Part shown: piece after piece, positions 46,100 to 55,969 of the stretch
How positions within the stretch are numbered: the first letter of the stretch is position 1
Layout of the letters: every line of letters begins with the position of its first letter
NCBI RefSeq assembly: GCF_003206495.1
Contig: NZ_NKUF01000002.1
Span: 124,001 to 188,000, forward strand
Reading direction: 5' to 3'
Source of the DNA: Gluconacetobacter entanii
Lineage (GTDB): Bacteria > Pseudomonadota > Alphaproteobacteria > Acetobacterales > Acetobacteraceae
DNA length: 64,000 nt
Notes under the pieces: generated by a model
Seen by the model: only the letters and a program-made list of their open reading frames with translations
What the model was told of the DNA's origin: nothing
Database searches by the model: none
Position numbers and translations under genes: made by a program

Positions 46100-48370
46100 A
46101 TGTCGGGAACGGGTGGCGACCTCGATGGCGCGCATGGGCTGGTACGGCGCGGGCTGGACCTGCTGGTGCAGCGCAATGTCTCGCTCCTGCTGGTGCTGCT
46201 TGCGCTGTGCCTCGGGGTGGCGACGTTCGTCGTGCTGTCGGGGGGGATGTCGCTTGCGCGCCATCCGCAGATCGAGGCGCTGATCTTCATCCTCAATTTC
46301 CTCGTGCTGCTGCTGCTGGCAACCGCGCTTACGGAACAGGTGGGGCGGATGCTGGCCGAACGGCGCAGCGGGCTGGCGGGGGCACGGCTGCATGTACGGC
46401 TGATGACGCTGTTTGGCATTGTCGCGGTGGCGCCGACCATCGTCGTGGGCGTGTTCGCGGCCATCTTCTTCCACTATGGCATCCAGATCTGGTTCAGCGA
46501 CCGCGTCAACACCGCCCTGAACGAGGCGCTGGAGGCATCGCGCGGATACCTGCAGGAACATAACGCCAATATCCGCACGGAGGCGTTCTCGCTCGCCAAT
46601 TACCTCGTCAGCGCGCAGAGCGGGCTGCTCGGCAACGGGACCGACCTGATGCGCGATCCCGACGCGCTGGGGCAGATCCTGGATTCGCAGGCGACGCTGC
46701 GCGGGCTGAACATGGCGGTCATCTATGACCCGATCACCAATACCGTCGTCGCCTCCGGCGGGCTGATGGGACATTCGGGATACCGCCAGGACCTGCCGCC
46801 GCCGGCCGCGACGCTGATGGCGCGGACCAACGATATCGCCATCCTCGATTCCCCGGATGAAAAGACGGTGCGCGCGGTCATCTCCCTTGGTGATACGCCG
46901 CCGCTGATGCTGATGATCTCCCGCCCGGTGGATCCCGACATCCTTGGCCACATGCGCAAGACCGAAAGCGTGGTCAGCGATTACCAGCGCCTCAACCGCA
47001 ACCGCGCGAAGATCCAGTTCACCTTCGTGCTGATCTTCGCGCTGGTCGCGATCCTCGTGCTGGGGGCTGCGATCCTGATCGGACTGGTGCTGGCGACGCA
47101 GATCGTGCGTCCGCTCAGCCTGCTGATCCTTGCCTCCGAACGGGTCAGTCGCGGCGATCTCGCCTCCCGCGTGCCCGAGGGCGATGGCGATGACGAGGTC
47201 TCCAGCCTGTCGCGTGCGTTCAACCGCATGACCGACCAGCTTTCGACCCAGCGCACCGAACTGATGAACGCCTCCACCCAGATCAACGAGCGCCGCCGCT
47301 TTACCGAGGCCGTGCTGTCGGGCGTGTCGGCGGGGGTGATCGGCCTCGATTCCCATCATGTCATCGAACTGCCCAATCGCGCGGCCAGCGTGCTTCTGCA
47401 CCGCGACCTCAATGACGCGGTGGGTATGCGGCTGGTGGATGTGGTGCCGGAATTCGCGCCCATGCTGGAACAGGTGGCGCGCGGGGTGAACCGCGAACTG
47501 ACGGACGAGGTGCATGTGGTCGCGGGCACGCGTTCATGCACGCTGCTGGTGCGTATCGGCGCGGAGATGCAGAGCAGTGTGACCGGCGACGTGGCGGATG
47601 GCTATGTCGTGACGTTCGATGACATCACGGCGCTGCAGGTGGCGCAGCGCAAGGCGGCGTGGGCGGACGTGGCGCGCCGCATCGCGCACGAGATCAAGAA
47701 TCCCCTGACCCCGATCCAGCTTGCGGCGGAGCGGCTGAAGCGTCGGTTCCTGCGTGAAATCGCCTCCGACCCGGACACATTTTCGCAATGTGTGGACACG
47801 ATCGTGCGCCATGTGGGCGATATCGGGCGCATGGTCGATGAATTTTCCGCGTTCGCGCGGATGCCGCAGCCAGTGATGCGCGACGAGGATTTTTCGCGGA
47901 TCGTGCGCGAAACCCTGATCCTGCAACGCAGCGCGCATCCTGAAATCCGGTATGTGGTCAACCTGCCGGATCGTGGGCCGATGGTCGAATGCGACCGTCG
48001 CCTGATCGGGCAGGCGCTGACAAACCTTCTGCAGAATTCCGCCGACGCCATTGCCATGCGCCCCAAAGAAGGGGATGCTGCGCACGATGGCGATGGCATT
48101 GCCGGGACGATCCGCCTTGACCTGTCCTGCGGGCATGGCGTCGTGCGCCTGTCGGTTGCGGATGACGGGATCGGGTTGCCGGTGGAAGACCGCACCCGCC
48201 TGACGGAGCCCTATGTGACGCACAAGCCCAAGGGCACGGGTCTGGGTCTTGCAATCGTCAAGAAGATTCTGGAAGACCATGGGGGCAGTGTAGGTCTAGA
48301 AGATTGTCCCGAAGGTAGGGGAGCTGTTTCGACGTTGATTTTGCCGATAAAGGACGACCATGGGACATGA
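46100..48370 (+). CDS. ntrY: Membrane histidine kinase NtrY
   Basis: 756 residues. Several N-terminal membrane segments (LLLVLLALCLGVATFVVL; LIFILNFLVLLLLATAL; LFGIVAVAPTIVVGVFAAIF; FVLIFALVAILVLGAAILIG), a HAMP region (LASERVSRGDLASRVPEGDG), a PAS domain, the phosphoacceptor His in RRIAHEIKNPLTPIQLAAER, and an ATPase domain (LLQNSADAI, VADDGIGLP, HKPKGTGLGLAIVKKI). NtrY with NtrX controls nitrogen and redox or respiratory genes in alphaproteobacteria. It overlaps ntrX by 11 bp. Confidence 0.94.
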   Translation: MSGTGGDLDGAHGLVRRGLDLLVQRNVSLLLVLLALCLGVATFVVLSGGMSLARHPQIEALIFILNFLVLLLLATALTEQVGRMLAERRSGLAGARLHVRLMTLFGIVAVAPTIVVGVFAAIFFHYGIQIWFSDRVNTALNEALEASRGYLQEHNANIRTEAFSLANYLVSAQSGLLGNGTDLMRDPDALGQILDSQATLRGLNMAVIYDPITNTVVASGGLMGHSGYRQDLPPPAATLMARTNDIAILDSPDEKTVRAVISLGDTPPLMLMISRPVDPDILGHMRKTESVVSDYQRLNRNRAKIQFTFVLIFALVAILVLGAAILIGLVLATQIVRPLSLLILASERVSRGDLASRVPEGDGDDEVSSLSRAFNRMTDQLSTQRTELMNASTQINERRRFTEAVLSGVSAGVIGLDSHHVIELPNRAASVLLHRDLNDAVGMRLVDVVPEFAPMLEQVARGVNRELTDEVHVVAGTRSCTLLVRIGAEMQSSVTGDVADGYVVTFDDITALQVAQRKAAWADVARRIAHEIKNPLTPIQLAAERLKRRFLREIASDPDTFSQCVDTIVRHVGDIGRMVDEFSAFARMPQPVMRDEDFSRIVRETLILQRSAHPEIRYVVNLPDRGPMVECDRRLIGQALTNLLQNSADAIAMRPKEGDAAHDGDGIAGTIRLDLSCGHGVVRLSVADDGIGLPVEDRTRLTEPYVTHKPKGTGLGLAIVKKILEDHGGSVGLEDCPEGRGAVSTLILPIKDDHGT

Positions 48371-49751
48371 AATCCTGATCGTCGATGACGAGCCTGACAT
48401 AAGGCTGCTTATCGAGGGAATCCTGAGCGACGAGGGATACGAGACACGGCTGGCAGGCGATGCCGATTCCGCCATCAGCGCCTTTCGCGAACGCCGCCCG
48501 TCGCTTGTCATCCTCGATGTGTGGCTGCAGGGATCACGCCTTGACGGGCTGGGGATCCTCAATGTCTTCCACAAGGAAGAACCCTCCGTGCCGGTTGTCA
48601 TGATCTCGGGTCATGGCACGATCGAGACCGCTGTCGCGGCGCTCCAGCACGGGGCGTATGACTTTATCGAAAAGCCTTTCCAGTCGGACCGCCTGCTTGT
48701 CGTGGTGCGCCGTGCGCTGGAGGCGTCGCGTCTTGCGCGTGAAAATGCGGAACTGCGCCTGCGCGCGGGATCAGAGGCGATGCTTGACGGGCGCAGTGCG
48801 GCGATCGTCGCGGTGCGCAACCAGATCGACCGCGTGGCGCCCACCGGATCGCGGGTGCTGATTTCCGGGGCCGCGGGTGCGGGCAAGGAAGTGGCCGCGC
48901 GCATGATCCATGCCAGTTCGCGCCGTGCGGAGGGGCCGTTCATCGTCCTGAACTGCGCCACCCTTGCGCCGGGCCGGTTCGAGGAGGAATTGTTCGGCAT
49001 CGAAGGAACCGAGGATGGCGCGGGGCGTCGTACCGGCGTGCTGGAGCGGGCCCATGGCGGGACGCTGGTGCTCGACGAGGTCTCGGACATGCCGCTGGAG
49101 ACACAGGGCAAGATCGTGCGCGCGCTGCAGGACCAGACGTTCGAGCGTCTGGGCGGTTCACGCCGGGTAAAGGTGGACGTGCGCGTCCTGGCGACGACGA
49201 ATCGCGACCTGCAGGCCGAGATTTCCGCCGGCCGCTTCCGCGAGGACCTGTACTACCGCCTTGCCGTCGTGCCGCTGCGTGTGCCGGGCCTGCGCGAACG
49301 GCGCGAGGACATTCCCGACCTTGCGCGCCTGTTCCTGCGCCGGGCGGCGGAAAATGCGGGCCTGCCGCTGCGCGAACTGTCGGGCGATGCGATCGCGGCG
49401 CTGCAGAATTACGAATGGCCGGGCAATGTGCGCGAACTGCGCAACCTGATGGAACGCCTGCTGATCATGATGCCGGGCAACGGCACCGACCCGATCCGTG
49501 CGGACATGCTGCCATCGGGGGTGGGCGATGGTGCGCCCGCGCTGCTGAAATTCGATTCCGACGAGGATGTGATGGGCCTGCCCCTGCGGGAGGCGCGCGA
49601 CCTGTTCGAAACCCAGTACCTGCAGGCGCAACTGTTGCGCTTTGGCTGCAATATCAGCCGTACGGCCGGTTTCGTGGGCATGGAACGCAGCGCCCTGCAT
49701 CGCAAGCTCAAGCAGCTTGGCGTCACATCGGAAGACCGCAACCCTGCCTGA
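48360..49751 (+). CDS. ntrX: Response regulator NtrX
   Basis: 463 residues: receiver (ILIVDDEPDIRLLIEGIL, phospho-Asp in LVILDVWLQGSRLDG), AAA+ domain and Fis-type helix-turn-helix (NISRTAGFVGMERSALHRKL). The P-loop is atypical (SGAAGAGKEVAARMIH), and the GAFTGA loop is absent: after ELFG the sequence runs IEGTEDGAGRRTGVLERAHG. This suggests sigma54-independent action, as reported for other alphaproteobacterial NtrX proteins. Cotranscribed with ntrY. Confidence 0.93.
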   Translation: MGHEILIVDDEPDIRLLIEGILSDEGYETRLAGDADSAISAFRERRPSLVILDVWLQGSRLDGLGILNVFHKEEPSVPVVMISGHGTIETAVAALQHGAYDFIEKPFQSDRLLVVVRRALEASRLARENAELRLRAGSEAMLDGRSAAIVAVRNQIDRVAPTGSRVLISGAAGAGKEVAARMIHASSRRAEGPFIVLNCATLAPGRFEEELFGIEGTEDGAGRRTGVLERAHGGTLVLDEVSDMPLETQGKIVRALQDQTFERLGGSRRVKVDVRVLATTNRDLQAEISAGRFREDLYYRLAVVPLRVPGLRERREDIPDLARLFLRRAAENAGLPLRELSGDAIAALQNYEWPGNVRELRNLMERLLIMMPGNGTDPIRADMLPSGVGDGAPALLKFDSDEDVMGLPLREARDLFETQYLQAQLLRFGCNISRTAGFVGMERSALHRKLKQLGVTSEDRNPA

Positions 49752-49880
49752 GATTTTGCCCCATGATCGCAGGCCTGCTAAACAATGAACCGTGATACGG
49801 ACGGTGGCAACGCCGTAGCACGGACATGGGTGCGCCCATGTTGTGTGAACCGCCCAACAGCAACAAAGTAAGGCCCAGCC

Positions 49881-50165
49881 GTGGCAAAAGACCCTTCGCA
49901 GAATGTTCAGGATGTCTTCCTGAACCACGTCCGTCGATCCAAGACCCCTGTTACGATTTTCCTTGTGAATGGCGTAAAGCTGCAGGGAATCATTACATGG
50001 TTCGACAATTTTTCCGTCCTGCTGCGCCGTGATGGGCATACGCAGCTGGTGTACAAGCACGCGATCAGCACCGTGATGCCCGCAAGTCCCGTCACCCTGT
50101 TCGAACCCCCCGCCGCCGAGGGCGAGGACGCCGCCCCCATGGCCGGTAGCGGCGAATTCCTGTGA
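49881..50165 (+). CDS. hfq: RNA chaperone Hfq
   Basis: 94 residues. Sm1 ([23 protein letters not shown], here [21 protein letters not shown]) and Sm2 ([12 protein letters not shown]) motifs are complete, followed by a short acidic tail. Hfq hexamers pair small RNAs with mRNAs. The start is a GTG at 49881 (AAGG upstream). The TGA stop overlaps the hflX GTG start. Confidence 0.97.
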   Translation: MAKDPSQNVQDVFLNHVRRSKTPVTIFLVNGVKLQGIITWFDNFSVLLRRDGHTQLVYKHAISTVMPASPVTLFEPPAAEGEDAAPMAGSGEFL

Positions 50166-51472
50166 CATCGACGCCCGGACCGGTCATGACGCGCGCTGCC
50201 GTCATCCTGCCATGGGAACGTCCCGACCGGCAGGATGAAAGCCGCGCCGCCGAAGCCCGGCTGGAAGAGGCCGTGGGGCTTGCCGCCTCCATCGGGCTGG
50301 TCATCATCTGCAAGGCGGTGCTGCTGCTGCGCGCGCGCCGTCCGGCCACCCTGCTGGGCAGCGGGCAGGTCGAGTCGCTGCATGCGACCGTGCGGGCGGA
50401 CAATATTACCGTCGTCATCATCGATTCCCGCCTGACCCCGGTGCAGCAGCGCAACCTTGAACGCGCGCTTGGCTGCAAGGTCATCGACCGTACGGCGCTG
50501 ATCCTCGACATCTTTGGCGAACGCGCCGCGACGAAGGAAGGCTCGCTTCAGGTCGAACTCGCGCACCTTGAATACCAGCGCAGCCGCCTTGTGCGGACAT
50601 GGACCCATCTGGAACGCCAGCGCGGTGGCTTCGGCTTCCTCGGCGGCCCGGGCGAAACCCAGATCGAGGCCGACCGCCGCATGATCGGTGACCGTATCGT
50701 GCGCCTCAAGCGGGAGCTTGAGCAGGTGCGCCGCACGCGCGGCCTGCACCGCCAGGCGCGCAAGCGCGTGCCGTTCCCTGTCGTCGCCCTTGTCGGCTAC
50801 ACCAATGCGGGCAAGTCCACGCTGTTCAACGCGCTTACCGGGGCCAGCGTCTATGCGCAGGACCAGTTGTTCGCGACACTGGACCCCACGATGCGCGGCA
50901 TCCGCCTGCCGTCGGGGCGTCAGATCATCCTGTCGGATACGGTGGGATTCATCAGCGACCTGCCCACCGAACTGATCGCCGCCTTCCGCGCGACGCTGGA
51001 GGAAGTGGCAGAGGCCGACATCATCCTGCATGTCCGTGACGCCTCTCACCCGGAGACGGCGGCGCAGCGCGCCGATGTGATCGAGGTTCTCGAAGGCATG
51101 GCCCATAGTGGCACGATCGAACCCGACTGGCAGTCGCGGGTGATCGAGGTGCTGAACAAGGCCGACCTGATGGGCGGGCGCGAGGCGGTGGGCGCGCGTC
51201 CCGGCGCGATCGTCATTTCCGCGATCACCGGCGATGGCCTGCCCGACCTGCTCGCCGCCATTGACGAACGCCTGACGCATGCGATGGAACTGGTGCATTA
51301 TCGCGTGCCGCCTGCCGACGGGGCGGCGATGGCATGGCTGTATGAACATGGCGAGGTGATCGAGCGTACGGACCATGAGGATGCGGTGGACATGCGCGTG
51401 CGCCTGTCGCCCGCCAATCGCGCGCGGTTCGAGATGCAGCACGCCGATGGCGTCACCTGTCTGGATAGCTGA
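50162..51472 (+). CDS. hflX: Ribosome-associated GTPase HflX
   Basis: 436 residues. N-terminal HflX domain (the [16 protein letters not shown] stretch, [19 protein letters not shown]), the glycine-rich linker ([18 protein letters not shown]) and the GTPase domain ([38 protein letters not shown]). It splits stalled or heat-damaged ribosomes. Start GTG at 50162; an ATG at 50189 is possible. The hfq-hflX pair is conserved. Confidence 0.95.
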   Translation: MTSTPGPVMTRAAVILPWERPDRQDESRAAEARLEEAVGLAASIGLVIICKAVLLLRARRPATLLGSGQVESLHATVRADNITVVIIDSRLTPVQQRNLERALGCKVIDRTALILDIFGERAATKEGSLQVELAHLEYQRSRLVRTWTHLERQRGGFGFLGGPGETQIEADRRMIGDRIVRLKRELEQVRRTRGLHRQARKRVPFPVVALVGYTNAGKSTLFNALTGASVYAQDQLFATLDPTMRGIRLPSGRQIILSDTVGFISDLPTELIAAFRATLEEVAEADIILHVRDASHPETAAQRADVIEVLEGMAHSGTIEPDWQSRVIEVLNKADLMGGREAVGARPGAIVISAITGDGLPDLLAAIDERLTHAMELVHYRVPPADGAAMAWLYEHGEVIERTDHEDAVDMRVRLSPANRARFEMQHADGVTCLDS

Positions 51473-51488
51473 GGGATTGCGTTAAAAT

Positions 51489-51582
51489 AATAAAAGTTTT
51501 TGGTGAAGCTTTTTTCAAAAAGCTTCAGGGAACGCTGCCTTTTTGAAAAAAGGTGGCCTCCAGAAAACTTCTGCTTTTTGAA
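51489..51582 (+). repeat. Double-hairpin intergenic repeat, copy 8 (forward)
   Basis: ATAAAAGTTTTTGGTG, hairpin A (GAAGCTTTTT / AAAAAGCTTC), spacer AGGGAAC, hairpin B (GCTGCCTTTTT / AAAAAGGTGGC, one compensating G-T change), then CTCCAGAAAACTTC. It stands between hflX and the next gene on the same strand. Confidence 0.88.
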
Positions 51583-51683
51583 ACGCTCCCCATTGTGATG
51601 ACCGTTGTGTGACCGGCATGGGGGTGGCGTTCGGGCCGTGACGGGGCCAAGACTGTCCTGCGCAGGACAGGGAGGAGCGGGCA

Positions 51684-52529
51684 ATGGCGGACCGGATTGG
51701 CATCGGGGATATGGAAACGATCCTTGGCCTGATGCGTGATGCCGCACGTAGCGAGGTCATGTCACGTTTCCGGCGGCTGGATCATGCCGATATCCGCACC
51801 AAGACATCCGCGCTGGATGTCGTGACGGCGGCGGACGAGGCTGCGGAACGCGCCATCACCCGTGCCCTGCGTGACCTGTATCCCGATGCGCTGGTGGTGG
51901 GGGAGGAAGCGGTTGCCGCCAATCCCGCGCTGCTGTCCGGACTGGGGACGGCGGCGCTGGCCTTTGTGATCGACCCGATCGACGGCACTGCAAATTATGC
52001 CGCCGGTGTGCCGCTGTTTGGCGTCATGGTGTCCGCCGTGGCACACGGCGAGGTGGTGGGTGGTGTCATCCTCGACCCGGTCTGCGATGTCGCGGCGGTG
52101 GCGGCGCGGGGGCAGGGGGCATGGCTGCATGACCGGGATGGTGGACGGCGGCCGATGCGCGTGGCGTCCCCCGCACCACCGCAGCAGATGTCGGGCAATG
52201 CGTCGTGGCGCTACCTTGCGCCGGACCTGCGTGACACCGTGACACATAACCTGCCGCGGGTGATGGGATCGTGGGATTTTCGCTGTGCCGCGCATGAATA
52301 CCTGATGCTGGTCGATGGGAAATGCCATTTCCTGCTGTTCAACCGCACCCTGCCGTGGGACCACCTGGCGGGATGGCTGATCCATCAGGAGGCCGGGGGA
52401 TACGCCGCGCATTTCGATGGCACCCCCTATCGTGTGACGGACCGCGAGGGGGGCCTGCTTTATGCCCCGGACCGTGCAGGCTGGCAGGCGCTGCATGACC
52501 TGCTGTTCAGTGTGCCGGGTGGCAGGTAA
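51684..52529 (+). CDS. Inositol-monophosphatase family phosphatase
   Basis: 281 residues with the metal-binding signatures: VVGEEAVAANP, FVIDPIDGTANYAAGVPLFG and the C-terminal WDHLAGWLIHQEAGG. These Mg-dependent enzymes remove phosphate from small sugar, inositol or histidinol phosphates; the HisN, CysQ and SuhB branches cannot be told apart by eye. It lies between hflX and mazG, normally neighbours, and is bracketed by two repeat copies in opposite orientation. Confidence 0.85.
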   Translation: MADRIGIGDMETILGLMRDAARSEVMSRFRRLDHADIRTKTSALDVVTAADEAAERAITRALRDLYPDALVVGEEAVAANPALLSGLGTAALAFVIDPIDGTANYAAGVPLFGVMVSAVAHGEVVGGVILDPVCDVAAVAARGQGAWLHDRDGGRRPMRVASPAPPQQMSGNASWRYLAPDLRDTVTHNLPRVMGSWDFRCAAHEYLMLVDGKCHFLLFNRTLPWDHLAGWLIHQEAGGYAAHFDGTPYRVTDREGGLLYAPDRAGWQALHDLLFSVPGGR

Positions 52530-52534
52530 ACGAA

Positions 52535-52620
52535 TAAGAGTTTTTGGGTGCCGCCTTTTGATCGAAAAAGGCGGCGTCTTTCGAAGCTTTTTGGAAAAAG
52601 CTTCACTAAAAACCTTTGAT
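52535..52620 (-). repeat. Double-hairpin intergenic repeat, copy 9 (reverse)
   Basis: AGAGTTTTTGGGTG, hairpin B (GCCGCCTTTT / AAAAAGGCGGC), spacer, hairpin A (GAAGCTTTTT / AAAAAGCTTC), then ACTAAAAACCTTT. It lies in the convergent junction with mazG. Confidence 0.9.
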
Positions 52621-52624
52621 TTGT

Positions 52625-53446
52625 TCAGATCTCCCCGCGTTCGCGCCGTTTCACCACCTGCCAGCCTTCTTCCATCACGCCGACATCGACATCGCGCAGG
52701 GCCAGCCCGCGATCCGCGAGGTCATGCTCCATTTCCGTGAAACGGCGGGTGAACTTGGCGTTGGCGTGGCGCAGGCAGGCTTCGGGATCAAGGTCGAGTT
52801 TGCGCGCGAGTGTGGCGAGCGTGAACAGCACGTCGCCAAGTTCGTCCTGCATCCGCGCCCTGTCGCCACTGTCGAGTTCGGCCTTCAGTTCGGCCACTTC
52901 CTCGTCCACCTTGTCCATGACATCGGCCGCGTTGTCCCAGTCGAAGCCGACGCGCGCCGCACGTGCCGACAGCTTGCGCGCGCGCAGCAGGGCGGGCAGG
53001 CCGACCGGCACGTCATCGAGCGTACCGCGACGGTCACGCGCGGCGCGTTCGCGTTCCTTGCCGTCCTCCCACTGTCCCTGCGCCAGTGTCGCATCGCCAA
53101 AGACATGGGGATGGCGGCGTACCATCTTGTCCCCGATCAGGCGCGCGACGGTGGCGAAGTCGAACATCCCGGCCTCCGCCGCCATCTGCGCGTGATAGAC
53201 CACCTGCAAAAGCAGGTCGCCCAGTTCGTCGGGCAGGCTGTCCCAGTCCTGCCGGGCGATGGTGTCGGCGACCTCGTACGCTTCCTCGATCGCGTAGGGG
53301 GCGATGGTGGCGAAATCCTGTTCCCGGTCCCACGGGCATCCCGTCACCGGGTCGCGCAGGCGCGCCATGATGTCGAGCAGCCTGCCAAGTGCGAGCCGTG
53401 CCTCTGGCGTGTCGGGCGTGGCCGTAGTGGTGGGGGTGTCGGGCAT
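52625..53446 (-). CDS. mazG: Nucleoside triphosphate pyrophosphohydrolase MazG
   Basis: 273 residues with two MazG domains. The N-terminal one (DIMARLRDPVTGCPWDREQ, EEAYEVADTIARQDWDSLPD, ELGDLLLQVVYHAQMA) and the C-terminal one (KVDEEVAELKAELDSGDRA, QDELGDVLFTLATLARKL) both keep the EExxE...ExxD acidic cluster. It hydrolyses NTPs to NMPs plus PPi. The start is the ATG at 53446 with AGGAG upstream; the longer open frame lies opposite argC. Confidence 0.95.
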   Translation of the reverse strand: MPDTPTTTATPDTPEARLALGRLLDIMARLRDPVTGCPWDREQDFATIAPYAIEEAYEVADTIARQDWDSLPDELGDLLLQVVYHAQMAAEAGMFDFATVARLIGDKMVRRHPHVFGDATLAQGQWEDGKERERAARDRRGTLDDVPVGLPALLRARKLSARAARVGFDWDNAADVMDKVDEEVAELKAELDSGDRARMQDELGDVLFTLATLARKLDLDPEACLRHANAKFTRRFTEMEHDLADRGLALRDVDVGVMEEGWQVVKRRERGEI

Positions 53447-53539
53447 CGTGCGCTCCTGTTGTGGTTGCGGCGGCGGGTGATGATTGTATAGTCCGCCAGT
53501 CCACGCAATGTCGGACGGATCTTGCCGGGAAACAGGGAT

Positions 53540-54484
53540 ATGAACACGCACGCACGGCCATCGGTATTCATTGACGGGGAAGCAGGCACGACCGGCCTGG
53601 GGATCCGCACGCGCCTTGAGGGGCTGCCGGTGGATGTGCGCTCCATTGACGCCGCGCGACGCAAGGACCCTGACGCCCGGCGCGAACTGATGTCGGCGGT
53701 GGACCTCGTGGTGCTGTGCCTGCCCGACGCGGCCGCGCGCGATGCGGTGGCGATGGTCGATGAACTCGCGGCGGGGGGGCATCATGCGCCGCGCGTCCTC
53801 GACGCCAGCACGGCGTTCCGCACGGCGCCCGGCTGGGTCTATGGCTTCCCCGAAATGCGCGCGGAGCAGGCGCAGGCCATCCGCAAGGCCCCGCGCGTTG
53901 CCAATCCGGGCTGTTATCCCACGGGCATTATCGGCCTCCTGCACCCGCTGGTCGCGGCGGGGCTGGTGTCTGCGGATTACCCCATTACCGTCAACGCCGT
54001 CAGTGGCTATAGCGGCGGGGGGCGGACAATGATCGAGGCGCATGAGCGCGATGGCGGCCCGGCGTTCGAACTGTATGGACTGGCGTTGCAGCACAAGCAC
54101 CTGCCGGAGGCTCAGCTCTATTCCGGCCTGTCGCGCGTGCCGGTGTTCGTCCCGTCGGTCGGGCATTTCCCGCAGGGGATGATCGTGTCCATCCCGCTGC
54201 ACCTCGACCTGCTGGGCCATGGCGTGCGGGGCGCGGACCTGCATGCGGCGCTGGCGGCGCATTACCGTGGGTCGGACCGCATCAGCGTGCCGGAGGCCTG
54301 CAGCAGCCTGTGCGCCGATACACTGGCGGGGACGGACCGGATGGAACTGCGCGTGCATGTGAACGAGGCGCATCGCCAGGCAGTGCTGACCGCGCGCCTG
54401 GACAACCTTGGCAAGGGGGCGTCAGGGGCCGCGATCCAGAATATCGCCCTGATGCTGGGGCTGGAGGGCACGCCTGGGATATGA
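53540..54484 (+). CDS. argC: N-acetyl-gamma-glutamyl-phosphate reductase, short type
   Basis: About 314 residues, the short (type 2) ArgC. It reduces N-acetylglutamyl phosphate in arginine synthesis. The N-terminal VFIDGEAGTTGLGIRTRL, the catalytic Cys in VANPGCYPTGIIGLL, and the GYSGGGRTMIE and KGASGAAIQNIALMLGL motifs are diagnostic. The start is taken as the ATG at 53540; a TTG at 53522 is also in frame. Confidence 0.94.
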   Translation: MNTHARPSVFIDGEAGTTGLGIRTRLEGLPVDVRSIDAARRKDPDARRELMSAVDLVVLCLPDAAARDAVAMVDELAAGGHHAPRVLDASTAFRTAPGWVYGFPEMRAEQAQAIRKAPRVANPGCYPTGIIGLLHPLVAAGLVSADYPITVNAVSGYSGGGRTMIEAHERDGGPAFELYGLALQHKHLPEAQLYSGLSRVPVFVPSVGHFPQGMIVSIPLHLDLLGHGVRGADLHAALAAHYRGSDRISVPEACSSLCADTLAGTDRMELRVHVNEAHRQAVLTARLDNLGKGASGAAIQNIALMLGLEGTPGI

Positions 54485-54521
54485 TATGTGCGCCCGCGCG
54501 GCCTGCGCGGTGTGCGATGAA

Positions 54522-54550
54522 TTGCCACCGGCCCTGTTTTACTGTTAAGC
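54522..54550 (+). promoter_or_regulatory. Candidate promoter of tRNA-Leu
   Basis: TTGCCA (54522-54527) and TTAAGC (54545-54550) are spaced 17 bp and end 10 bp before the mature tRNA. Confidence 0.4.
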
Positions 54551-54560
54551 AGGCCAGCAT

Positions 54561-54644
54561 GCGAGAGTGACGGAACGGTAGACGTAGTCGACTCAAAATC
54601 GACCGCCGCAAGGCATGGGGGTTCGAATCCCCCCTCTCGTACCA
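54561..54644 (+). tRNA. tRNA-Leu (anticodon CAA)
   Basis: A class II tRNA of 84 nt with encoded CCA. Acceptor GCGAGAG pairs with CTCTCGT (G-U closing pair), the anticodon stem GTCGA/TCGAC encloses CTCAAAA (anticodon CAA), there is a long variable arm, and the T-arm is GGGGGTTCGAATCCCCC. It lies between argC and serC. Confidence 0.95.
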
Positions 54645-54705
54645 GTTGGCGCATCATATCGTGTCGTGATGCGCCGTCCCTTTTGCCCGCGTTGCGAACA
54701 GGACG

Positions 54706-55887
54706 ATGTTTTCCTTGCCCGAAATCCAGATCGAAAAGCCGTCGGCACGGCCCCTCAACCCGTGCTTTTCCTCCGGCCCCTGCGCCAAGCGGCCGGGATG
54801 GTCCGTGGCGGCGCTGTCCTCGGCGCTGGTGGGGCGTTCGCATCGTTCAAAAGAGGGGCGCGCACGCCTGGACGAGGTCATCACCCGTTCGCGCGACATC
54901 CTTGGCATGCCGGCCGACTGGCGTCTGGGCATCGTGCCCGCGTCCGATACGGGTGCGGTGGAGATGGTGCTGTGGTCGCTGCTGGGTCCGCGCCCGGTCG
55001 ATGTCCTGGCGTTCGAAAGCTTTTCGGCCACATGGGCCAATGACATCATCGCGCAGCTCCAGCTTCCCAATGCCCGCGTCCTGAAGGCGGGGTATGGCGA
55101 GGTGCCCGACCTTGCGGACGTGGACTGGTCGCGCGATGTGGTCCTGACATGGAACGGCACGACGTCTGGCGCGCGCTTTGCCGATGGCGACGCCATCCCC
55201 CCCGGGCGCGAGGGACTGGTGATCTGTGACGCGACATCGGCCGCGTTCGCGATGGACCTGCCGTGGGACAGGCTCGATGTCGTGACATGGTCGTGGCAGA
55301 AGGTGCTGGGCGGGGAGGCCGCGCACGGCATGCTCGCCCTGTCGCCACGCGCGGTCGAACGCCTGACCTCGCAGCCCGCGCCGCGCCCGCTGCCCAAGAT
55401 TTTCCGCCTGACGAACAAGAACGGCCTGATCGAGGGTATCTTCCACGGCGATACGATCAATACGCCCTCCATGCTGTGTGTGGAGGATGCGCTCGACGGA
55501 CTGCGCTGGGCGGAGCATGTCGGTGGCCTTAAGGGACTGATCGCGCGCAGTCGCGCCAACCTCGCCGTGATCGAGGAATGGGAGGCACGCAGCGACTGGG
55601 CCTCCTTCCTTGCCGCGTCGCCGCGCCATCGCTCCAGCACGGCCATCTGCCTGCGTATCGTCGCGCCGTGGTTCACCGCGCTGGACCATGAGACGCAGAC
55701 GAAGGCCGCGCGGGAGATCGTGGCGCTGCTGGCGGCCGAAGGTGTGGCGATGGATGTCGGCAGCTACCGCGATGCGCCGCCGGGCCTGCGCCTGTGGGGT
55801 GGGGCGACGGTGGAGTCCTCGGACCTTGCGGCGGTCGTGCCGTGGCTCGACTGGGCGCATGCGCAGGTCCGCGCGACCTATATCTGA
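54706..55887 (+). CDS. serC: Phosphoserine aminotransferase
   Basis: 393 residues of the class V PLP aminotransferase family, alphaproteobacterial SerC branch. It makes phosphoserine from 3-phosphohydroxypyruvate. The N-terminal [17 protein letters not shown] is the branch signature; [15 protein letters not shown] and the PLP lysine in [16 protein letters not shown] follow; the C-terminal [15 protein letters not shown] is conserved. AGGA precedes the ATG at 54706. Confidence 0.94.
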   Translation: MFSLPEIQIEKPSARPLNPCFSSGPCAKRPGWSVAALSSALVGRSHRSKEGRARLDEVITRSRDILGMPADWRLGIVPASDTGAVEMVLWSLLGPRPVDVLAFESFSATWANDIIAQLQLPNARVLKAGYGEVPDLADVDWSRDVVLTWNGTTSGARFADGDAIPPGREGLVICDATSAAFAMDLPWDRLDVVTWSWQKVLGGEAAHGMLALSPRAVERLTSQPAPRPLPKIFRLTNKNGLIEGIFHGDTINTPSMLCVEDALDGLRWAEHVGGLKGLIARSRANLAVIEEWEARSDWASFLAASPRHRSSTAICLRIVAPWFTALDHETQTKAAREIVALLAAEGVAMDVGSYRDAPPGLRLWGGATVESSDLAAVVPWLDWAHAQVRATYI

Positions 55888-55969
55888 TCCCTTTTCCGCC
55901 CCGTGTGCGTGGTGCATGGCGCCACGTCCTGCCGCCTGATGCGCGCACGCCAAGACATAGGCCCGAACC

